DNA of 64,000 nt, taken from positions 1-64,000 of the forward strand of contig UQIN01000011.1 of the NCBI GenBank assembly GCA_900541035.1, in the 5' to 3' direction. This stretch comes from an uncultured Collinsella sp. (GTDB taxonomy: Bacteria > Actinomycetota > Coriobacteriia > Coriobacteriales > Coriobacteriaceae). Shown here piece by piece: positions 57,994 to 64,000 of this stretch; within the stretch, counting starts at the first letter, position 1; every line of letters starts with the position of its first letter. The position numbers and the translations under genes are program-made. A model generated the notes under the pieces. That model was not told where the DNA came from. It did no database searches and saw only the letters and a list, made by a program, of their open reading frames with translations.

Positions 57994-59754
57994 TTATGCC
58001 TCGAGGTTTTCCTCGATCCAGGCGACGGCACCCTTGGGATCCTTAGTGAGGTCGATGTACTGTTTGCCCTTGGGCGACAGCAGCGTGATGCCCAGGCGGT
58101 CGGTGTCGGCCTTCATCTCGTTGTAATAGGTGCGAACCTGCGGAGCCAGGACGATGACGTTGTACTGGTCCATGATGGCGTAGTGGCTGCCGTAGGCACC
58201 GGCGTTGGCGGTAATGTCGATGCCCAGCTCGTCGGCGCCTTCCTTAAGCGCGTTGGCGAGCAGTGCAGAGGTGCCGGCGCCGGCGCACAGAACCAGAACC
58301 CTCAGATCCTTGCCCTTAAGGGCGGACGGAGCTGCGGAGGCCTCAGTGGCAGAAGCGGTCTCGACAACAGGAGCCTCAACGGCGGGGGCGGCAGCGGTCT
58401 TGACGGCCTTGGTCTCCTCGGCCTCTTCTTCGGCCAGGGTCTCGGCCTCCTGCTTGCACAGGACGTTGTCGTAGGCCTTGCAGAACGGGTAGTAGATCAA
58501 GAAGTCAACGACCAGCAGGACGACAACCAGGACCAGAGAGATCGGCTGGAAGTTGGTGTCGATGAAGGTGCCGATCGGTCCGGGGAGTGCCCACGGCATG
58601 GCATAGATAAAGCCGTTCATGCCCAAAAAGTCGATGAAGAACTTACCAATGAGGACGTTGGCCACGGGGGCAAACAGGAACGGGATCAGGAAGTACGGGT
58701 TGAGGATGATGGGCGCGGCGAACAGCAGCGGCTCGTTGACGGCGAACATCACGGGCACGACAGAGGCTTTGCCGACGGCCTTGAGCTGCTTGGAGCGCAT
58801 AAAGAGCAGGAAGATGATCGGGACAATGAACGTGGCGCCGGTGCCGCCGAGTTCGCCGATGTAGTTACCGAAGTTCTCGGTCAGGGCGAGGGCGGGGTGA
58901 CCGCCGGCCTGCAGCGTGGCGAGGTTGGTGGTGATGTTGCCAAACAGCGCGGCGTTGAGGGCAGGCTTAACGACCGAGGGGCCGTGGATGCCCATGAACC
59001 AGAACAGCGGGATCATGAACCAGATGAGGGCGAGGCCGGCGTAGGAATCGGCAGCGGCGAACAGCGGGCTCACCAGCGTGGAGATGACGTTGGCAAACGG
59101 GACGGCCAAGCAGGTGCGGCAGATAACGTCGATGACGGCGACAAACAGGATGGAGAAGCTGAAGGCGAAGATGTCGCGGAAGTTCTGGGCGATGGCGCCG
59201 GGGACTTCTTTGGGCAGCTTGATGGTGATGTCTCGCTTAATGCAGAAGGCATAGATGTTGACCGTGGCAAATGCGGCGACAAAGGAGCTCAGCAGGCCCT
59301 TGGTGCCCATGTTGTCGGTAAAGAACACCGAGACATCGGCGCCGTCGATCTTGGCACTCGTCTGGGTAACGGCCAAGATGAGCATAGCGCACATGGCGGC
59401 GACCATGGTGCTCGTGGCGTTGATGGCCTTGCCGGCAGGCATGCGGCGGTTCTTGGAGCCGGTCAGCGCGCTTGCGGTGGTGCCGGCGACCATGATGCCC
59501 ACGACGCCCATCGTGAAGTTGTAAACCTTGTTGCAGAAGTTCACGACGTCGACGTTCCACCAGTCGGGCAGCGTAAAGCCGCCGACCGTGGCGACAACGC
59601 CCGGCAGGGTCGAAATAAGCAGGAAGACAGAAGAAGACAGGATGATGGGCATTGCTGCCAAAAAGCCGTCTTTAATGGCCTGAAGGTAGATGTTCTTAGA
59701 GACCTTGTCGAAGTACGGCTGACCTTTCTCCAAGAACTTAACGATCGATTCCAT
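57994..59754 (-). CDS. lacE: PTS lactose-family EIICB (second)
   Basis: The 586-aa product parallels the first LacE: EKGQPYFDKVSKNIYLQAIKDG at the start, FWFMGIHGPSVVKP, VNEPLLFAAPIILNP, and the EIIB phosphocysteine in LVLCAGAGTSALLANA. The linker between IIC and IIB is again Ala/Glu/Val-rich but different in sequence. It is the second gene of a lacG-lacE operon, the reverse order of the first locus. The two proteins are diverged throughout, so they likely differ in sugar preference. Confidence 0.9.
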   Translation of the reverse strand: MESIVKFLEKGQPYFDKVSKNIYLQAIKDGFLAAMPIILSSSVFLLISTLPGVVATVGGFTLPDWWNVDVVNFCNKVYNFTMGVVGIMVAGTTASALTGSKNRRMPAGKAINATSTMVAAMCAMLILAVTQTSAKIDGADVSVFFTDNMGTKGLLSSFVAAFATVNIYAFCIKRDITIKLPKEVPGAIAQNFRDIFAFSFSILFVAVIDVICRTCLAVPFANVISTLVSPLFAAADSYAGLALIWFMIPLFWFMGIHGPSVVKPALNAALFGNITTNLATLQAGGHPALALTENFGNYIGELGGTGATFIVPIIFLLFMRSKQLKAVGKASVVPVMFAVNEPLLFAAPIILNPYFLIPFLFAPVANVLIGKFFIDFLGMNGFIYAMPWALPGPIGTFIDTNFQPISLVLVVVLLVVDFLIYYPFCKAYDNVLCKQEAETLAEEEAEETKAVKTAAAPAVEAPVVETASATEASAAPSALKGKDLRVLVLCAGAGTSALLANALKEGADELGIDITANAGAYGSHYAIMDQYNVIVLAPQVRTYYNEMKADTDRLGITLLSPKGKQYIDLTKDPKGAVAWIEENLEA

Positions 59755-59930
59755 AGTTCACGCTCCTCTTTGCATGAAATCTTAATGGCATGGACGTTGA
59801 AAACCTATATGGTCTCCCGCTTGCTAAAAGCCCGGGTGCAGGCGGGGTCGGTCCCAGGGGGAGAGAGGGGAGCGGCTGGGTTTGTATCGCATAGGGCCGC
59901 TCCCTTCTCGGGGGAAAGCGAGGCGATGCG

Positions 59931-61373
59931 CTACTGCGCGTCCGCCATAGTGTCGGCGAGCTCCTTGTACCAGAGTGCCGACTGCTTGATGTAGCGTTTT
60001 TGCGTGTCGAAGTCGATGTAGAACAGGCCGTAGCGCTTGTTATAGCCGTTGGCCCACGAGAACTGGTCCTGCAGGCTCCAGATAAAGTAGCCCTGGACGT
60101 CGACGCCCTCGGCGCGCGCCTGGAGCACCTTCTCCATGTGCTGGTCGACAAAGTCGATGCGCTCGGGATCGGCGACGATGCCGTTTGCGTCGGGCTCGGG
60201 GTCCTTGTGGCCCAGGCCGTTTTCGGTGATATAGATGACGGGGAGGTTGGGATAGGTGGCGCTGATGTGCTTGAGCGTGTCGTAGAGGCCTTGCGGGTAG
60301 ATGAGCCAATCCCAGTCGGTGGTGGGGATACCCGGCATATCGACCTGCTGCCCGACGCCCTTAAACTTAAAGCACGAGGTGCCCTTGTCTCCGGTGCCGT
60401 TAAAGCTGTTGGTGGACTCGCCATCGTAGGCGGCGATAAACGCCGACTGATAGTAGTTGAGGCCGAACATATCGTTGCGGGGCGCCGCCTTGGCGAGCTC
60501 CTCCATGTCGCTGTCCTCAACCGTAAGCGTGGCGTTGTTGGCACGCAGAATCTCGTTGATGAGTGAGAGGGTGCGCGCGGAGTAGTGACCCAGGAAGGCG
60601 CCGTCCATGATGAAGTCGGTGTAGAAGGCGTTGTACAGGTCGGCGGCGTGCTGGTCGGCGGGCGAGTCGGTGGCAGGATATGCCGGCGTCAGGACGTTGA
60701 CCATGCCAATGCGTCCGCCCAGGTGCTCGGTCTCGTCAAGATCCTTATACAGGTTGACGGCGCGGGCGTGGGCAACGAGCTCGTTGTGCTGGCTCTGGAT
60801 GCCGCTCGTCACATCAAAGTGATGGTTGGGCGGGAAGTTGCCTTGGATGTATTGGGAGTGCGAGAGGCTGATGAGCTCGTTGATGGTGAACCAATTTTTG
60901 ACCTCGCGGAACTCGCGGAAGCAGAACTCGGCATAGCGCACATAGGCGTCGACGGTCTTGCGGTTGAGCCAGTCGCCCTGGTTGAACAGGGCGGCGGGGG
61001 AGTCAAAGTGATGCAGGGACACATAGGGCTCGACGCCATACTTTTTGCAGCAGGCGAACAGCTCGTGGTAGTGCTTAACGCCCTCGGCGAGGGGTTCGGC
61101 ATCGTCGCCGTTGGGGAAGATGCGGGTCCAGGCGATGGACACACGAATGGCGTTGAGTCCATGCTCGGCAGAAAGGCGGATATCCTCCTCGTAGCGGTTG
61201 TAGAAATCACTGGCCGGGTCGGGCAAAAAGCGACCCTGGGCGACAAGGTAATCGTCCCACATGGTCTTACCCTTGCCTGCCACCTTCGTAGAACCTTCCG
61301 TTTGGTACGCGGCGGTTGCGGCGCCCCAAACAAAGCCCTTCGGCAGCTGCTGTACGCGGTTTAGCAAAGACAT
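59931..61373 (-). CDS. lacG: GH1 6-phospho-beta-galactosidase, LacG-like (second)
   Basis: The 480-aa product starts at ATG 61373, about nine bases after GAGAGGG; an ATG at 61379 is too close to that site. GH1 motifs are NWFTINELIS (acid/base; Ile-Asn-Glu in place of the common Phe-Asn-Glu) and YITENGLGHKD (nucleophile). GFVWGAATAAYQTEG and TDWDWLIYPQGLYD are LacG-like. The QLMHNMM-type segment of the first LacG is replaced by IQSQHNELV. It leads the lacG-lacE operon and is divergent from the second LacI gene. Confidence 0.87.
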   Translation of the reverse strand: MSLLNRVQQLPKGFVWGAATAAYQTEGSTKVAGKGKTMWDDYLVAQGRFLPDPASDFYNRYEEDIRLSAEHGLNAIRVSIAWTRIFPNGDDAEPLAEGVKHYHELFACCKKYGVEPYVSLHHFDSPAALFNQGDWLNRKTVDAYVRYAEFCFREFREVKNWFTINELISLSHSQYIQGNFPPNHHFDVTSGIQSQHNELVAHARAVNLYKDLDETEHLGGRIGMVNVLTPAYPATDSPADQHAADLYNAFYTDFIMDGAFLGHYSARTLSLINEILRANNATLTVEDSDMEELAKAAPRNDMFGLNYYQSAFIAAYDGESTNSFNGTGDKGTSCFKFKGVGQQVDMPGIPTTDWDWLIYPQGLYDTLKHISATYPNLPVIYITENGLGHKDPEPDANGIVADPERIDFVDQHMEKVLQARAEGVDVQGYFIWSLQDQFSWANGYNKRYGLFYIDFDTQKRYIKQSALWYKELADTMADAQ

Positions 61374-61493
61374 ATGCATACACCCTCTCGTCTCGCTGTT
61401 CGATATTGTGCGTTTGCGCTCAGGAGGCTCCCTGGTTAGCGTTCAGCGGTGAAAAAGCCCGATAAACACTATCTTAAAATGATTAGAACCAAA

Positions 61494-61663
61494 ATGAGCA
61501 CGTGAACATTTGACAATGAGCACGTTAACATCCGGCTGGGATGTATAGAAACAAAACAACTTCAAACAGCCGCGAACGGTTGTATTTGTTCGGTAAGCGG
61601 TTTTGATTGACAGAAGTTTTCATGTTGTGGTATATGGCTCGGGTATCATGAGCACGTTATCAA
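61494..61663. promoter_or_regulatory. Three ATGAGCACGT operators in the second lac divergent gap
   Basis: ATGAGCACGTGAACAT (61494-61509) and ATGAGCACGTTAACAT (61516-61531) are 22 bp apart; ATGAGCACGTTATCAA lies at 61648-61663 beside the regulator start. They are in the 341-bp gap between lacG and the second LacI gene. No gene is seen in the gap. Confidence 0.7.
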
Positions 61664-61714
61664 TGTATGTACGATGCGCCATGGGCGCGGGGAATAGTTG
61701 GGAAGCAGGTTAGC

Positions 61715-62752
61715 GTGGAAGGCATGGCTCAGCAAACAAGGAATGGTCATTCGGCGAGCGCGGCAGAGGTTGCGGCGCTCGCTGGCGTGAGCCGCCAGAC
61801 TGTGTCTCGCGTGGTCAACGGTATGCCTAACGTGACGGAAAAGACGCGCAAGCGTGTGCTGGCCGCCATGGAAGAGCTGGGCTTTCGTCCCAATTTTGCT
61901 GGAGCGGCGTTGCGCGGCGGGTCGTATCGTTCTATTGGCCTGTGCATGTACAACATCACACGTGTCGGTAACCTGGCGACGCTCGAGGGTATCATGCAAG
62001 CGGCGCGCGAGCACGATTTTGCCGTCACTATGATCGAGATGGGCGGCGACAAGCCCTATACACTTGCCGATGCCTCGCGCCGCATGGTCGAGCGACCCGT
62101 CGACGGCATGATTCTCAACATGAACCGCATGGCTCCCGATTTTGAGGAGTTTGTTCCCCAGCCGGGAGTGCGAACGGTCATCCTGTCCATGTATGCGCAT
62201 CCGCGCTGCACGACGATCGACTCCGACCAGTATGGTTCGTGCGAGCTGTTGACCAATTATCTGCTGGAACATGGTCACTCGAATATGCGGTTTGTGGCGG
62301 GTCCGGAAAACTCGATTTCCTCGCGTTTTCGTGAGGCCGGTTGGCGCGATACGCTGGGTCGTGCTCATGTCGATGCCGCTCCGATGCTGCGTGGCGATTG
62401 GAGTGCGGACAGTGGGTACGCCATGGGCGAGCGGATTGCGGCCGAGGTGTTTGCCGGCGGGTCGCAGGCGCCGACTGCCGTGCTTGCGGCAAATGACCAG
62501 ATGGCGCTGGGCGTTATCGCCGCGCTCGAGAACGCGGGCCTGTCCGTGCCCGACGACGTGAGCGTGGTTGGTATCGACGACGCACTCGAGGGACTTGTTC
62601 CTCACAATCGGCTGACGACGCTGCGATTTGATTTGCGCGGTGTCGGTAAGCTTGCGTTTGAGGCGGCGATTGGAGAGAGCTCGTCTATCGAGGCGATTCA
62701 TGTGCCGAGTACGCTGGTCGAACGCTCGACTGTTAGGGACATACGGGGTTAG
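61715..62752 (+). CDS. LacI-family regulator (second lac locus)
   Basis: The 345-aa product starts at GTG 61715 with AAGCAGG upstream; ATG 61724 is the alternative. The helix-turn-helix reads SAAEVAALAGVSRQTVSRVV with the hinge FAGAALRGGSYRS, and the core has AANDQMALGVIAAL and VPDDVSVVGIDDA. Divergent lacG-lacE and the three ATGAGCACGT sites are its likely targets; the third site would allow autoregulation. Confidence 0.9.
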   Translation: MEGMAQQTRNGHSASAAEVAALAGVSRQTVSRVVNGMPNVTEKTRKRVLAAMEELGFRPNFAGAALRGGSYRSIGLCMYNITRVGNLATLEGIMQAAREHDFAVTMIEMGGDKPYTLADASRRMVERPVDGMILNMNRMAPDFEEFVPQPGVRTVILSMYAHPRCTTIDSDQYGSCELLTNYLLEHGHSNMRFVAGPENSISSRFREAGWRDTLGRAHVDAAPMLRGDWSADSGYAMGERIAAEVFAGGSQAPTAVLAANDQMALGVIAALENAGLSVPDDVSVVGIDDALEGLVPHNRLTTLRFDLRGVGKLAFEAAIGESSSIEAIHVPSTLVERSTVRDIRG

Positions 62753-62766
62753 GTCCTACTCCGTTT

Positions 62767-62904
62767 GTCTCGATTTGTAACAGGTAGACGGTCAAAAGCG
62801 GGCTACGTGTTACAGATTTAGATTCTTCGGAAAGAGTAATCCTGTTCGTCTCAATCTGTAACAGCTAGGACCAAAAAACTCGGCTAGATGTTACAGATCG
62901 AGAC
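62767..62904. repeat. 57-nt palindromic repeats, cluster 4 (2 copies)
   Basis: Units at 62767-62823 and 62848-62904, starts 81 nt apart, in the convergent gap between the second LacI gene and the third lacG. First centre GACGGTCAAAAGCGGG type, second GGACCAAAAAACTCGG type, the same order as in cluster 3. Confidence 0.88.
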
Positions 62905-62925
62905 AAACGGCTCCCGACCAGCCCA

Positions 62926-62973
62926 AAAACAAAAAGACCGGGGGCGGCGCGCCGTGTGACGTGCCGCCCCCGG
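62926..62973 (-). terminator. Terminator of the third lacG
   Basis: CCGGGGGCGGC pairs with GCCGCCCCCGG; on the minus strand TCTTTTTGTTTTTG follows. Confidence 0.88.
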
Positions 62974-62982
62974 CTGAGAAAT

Positions 62983-63000
62983 GGGGACAGGTTGTGTGAG
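62983..63000. repeat. GGGGACAGG word after the third lacG
   Basis: TGGGGACAGGTTGTGTGAG is a short relative of the REP-like words at 2031-2040 and 3073-3081. No second arm is visible here, so it is only weakly supported as an element. Confidence 0.3.
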
Positions 63001-63019
63001 CGGGCAACCCCGCCAGCCA

Positions 63020-64000
63020 CTAGTCCAGACGACGGGTCTGCGCCACGTGCTTGTACCAGTAGGCGCTTGCCTTGGGCGTGCGCTTCTGGGTTTCAAAGTC
63101 AACGTAGAAGAAGCCGTAACGCTTGTTGTAGCCATTGGTCCAGGAGAACTGATCCTGCAGGCTCCACAGGAAGTAGCCGCCCACGTTGACGCCCACCTCC
63201 ATGGCCTTGAGCAACCAGCGCAGGTGCTGCTCGATGTAGTCGATGCGCGGCTGGTCGTCCACAAAGCCGTCTTTGTAGGGGTCCTTGTAGCCCATGCCGT
63301 TCTCGGTGATGAAGATCTGCTTGTAGTTGGGGTAGCGCTGCTTAATGTAGACGAGCAGATCGAACAGGCCCTCGGGATAGATGATCCAGTCCCAGTCGGT
63401 GGTGGGGATGCCAGGCTTGTTCACATGCTCGCCAATGCCCTTGACGCGCCAACGGCCGGTGCCCTTCTCGCCCGTACCGTTGTGGTGCAGGTCGTTCTCG
63501 CCGTCGTAAGCCTTCAAAAAACGGCACTGGTAGTTGTTAACGCCCAGGTAGTCGTTGTAGAGCGCGGCCTCGCGCATGATTTCCAGATCCTCGTCTAGGA
63601 TCTGGATGGTGCCACCCGAGACGGCGGCCAGGCGGTTGGCGCACTCGAGGGTGTCGGGCGCGTAGTCGCCGCGGAAGGTGGCGTCGAGCAAGAACTGGTT
63701 TTGCAGCACGTGCTCGTTGTTGGCGGCCTTGATATCGGCGGGGTCGTTCTCGTTGAGCGGATACTTAAACTCCAACGACTGAATGACGCCGATCTTGCCC
63801 TTAAAACCGCCGTTGTGGAAGGCCAGCACTGCCTTGGCGTGGGCGAGCATCATGTTGTGCTCGCACTGGAAGGCCTCGGCCAGATGCGCCTTGACGCCAC
63901 CGGGGAAGGTGCCCTCGATGTAGGTGTTGGAGGCATCGGCCCAAATCTCGTTAAAGGTGAACCAGTAGGTCACCTGGTCGGCGTACTCCTTAAAGCAGAA
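63020..64000 (-). CDS. lacG: GH1 6-phospho-beta-galactosidase, LacG-like (third, 5' end outside window)
   Basis: The reading frame is open to the window edge, so the first ~140 residues are missing. The visible 327 residues include the acid/base region YWFTFNEIW, TDWDWIIYPEGLFDLL, the nucleophile YITENG-equivalent FITENGMGYKD, and the C-terminal SLQDQFSWTNGYNKRYGFFYVDFETQKR shared in shortened form by the other two. It is closer to the first LacG than to the second (EHNMMLAHAKAVLAFHNGGFKG against MHNMMVAHAKAVVAFHEGGFEG, in part). A lacE or lacF partner may lie just beyond the window. Confidence 0.87.
   Translation of the reverse strand, partial: FCFKEYADQVTYWFTFNEIWADASNTYIEGTFPGGVKAHLAEAFQCEHNMMLAHAKAVLAFHNGGFKGKIGVIQSLEFKYPLNENDPADIKAANNEHVLQNQFLLDATFRGDYAPDTLECANRLAAVSGGTIQILDEDLEIMREAALYNDYLGVNNYQCRFLKAYDGENDLHHNGTGEKGTGRWRVKGIGEHVNKPGIPTTDWDWIIYPEGLFDLLVYIKQRYPNYKQIFITENGMGYKDPYKDGFVDDQPRIDYIEQHLRWLLKAMEVGVNVGGYFLWSLQDQFSWTNGYNKRYGFFYVDFETQKRTPKASAYWYKHVAQTRRLD

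Noticed and set aside
57910..59994. 694-codon plus-strand open frame
   Set aside because: Antisense shadow of the second lacE; Gly/Asp-rich repeats without family features. The same applies to 53662-55488, 55609-56541, 10063-11529, 11647-13239, 23548-24966 and 24963-26699.
51489..62904. CRISPR array
   Set aside because: The 57-nt units are palindromic with variable centres, occur in clusters of two or three separated by kilobases, and no cas genes are present.

Overview
The window is a 64 kb piece of a GC-rich, fermentative, gut-type Gram-positive chromosome. The best fit is a coriobacterium close to Collinsella (Actinomycetota). The reasons are the codon bias, single-copy housekeeping genes typical of that class (type Ic aspartate aminotransferase, long HPF, PSP1/RicT-like protein with a basic tail, DegV, Mn-dependent pyrophosphatase) and a large load of Firmicutes-like sugar PTS genes. 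The genus is inferred from gene content; no rRNA is present to confirm it.

Region 1 (1-28.5 kb) is mostly core genome. It holds manA with a GntR regulator, a ROK glucokinase, ppaC, nhaA behind a structured leader, an aspartate aminotransferase, a STAS protein, the tatA-tatC pair, hypA-hypB, a topoisomerase I, a zinc-ribbon membrane protein, and tmk-holB-PSP1. It continues with comF, a nuclease-like unknown, a lipoprotein, hpf/raiA, degV, a dehydrogenase with a Cys/His-rich tail, a HEAT-repeat protein, isocitrate dehydrogenase and a SurA-like membrane protein. Between comF and raiA a near-consensus promoter drives about 320 nt of non-coding, hairpin-rich sequence. This is the expected neighbourhood of the raiA-motif RNA and is the most interesting item here.

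Region 2 (28.5-50 kb) is an amino-sugar and galactoside island. It contains a GlcNAc PTS (nagE), two NagR/DasR-like GntR regulators, two nagA genes, two copies of a YhcH-family gene, and a GH35 beta-galactosidase with a mannose-family PTS (IIB, IIC, IID, IIA). AgaS isomerase, a LacX-like epimerase, a tagatose-6-phosphate-type kinase, galM and a DeoR regulator complete it. Together these would import a Gal-beta-1,3-HexNAc disaccharide, split it inside the cell, deacetylate and deaminate the amino sugar, and feed the products through the tagatose or fructose phosphate route. TGGTnnnnACCA sites lie in front of nagE, the first GntR gene and the GH35 gene and suggest one regulon. A tRNA-Thr and an orphan IIB-like protein that lacks the phosphorylatable His lie at 46.8-47.5 kb.

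Region 3 (49.6-53 kb) is a small accessory block: an AlbA_2/Schlafen-type regulator behind an array of operator half-sites, a Phd-like antitoxin, and a class II Fic protein behind a 32-bp inverted repeat.

Region 4 (53-64 kb) holds two lactose-type PTS operons (lacE+lacG and lacG+lacE), each divergent from a LacI-family regulator with its own candidate operators, and a third lacG running off the end. No EIIA-Lac gene is visible. Nine copies of a 57-nt palindromic repeat, spaced about 80 nt apart in clusters of two or three, decorate the gaps of regions 3 and 4.
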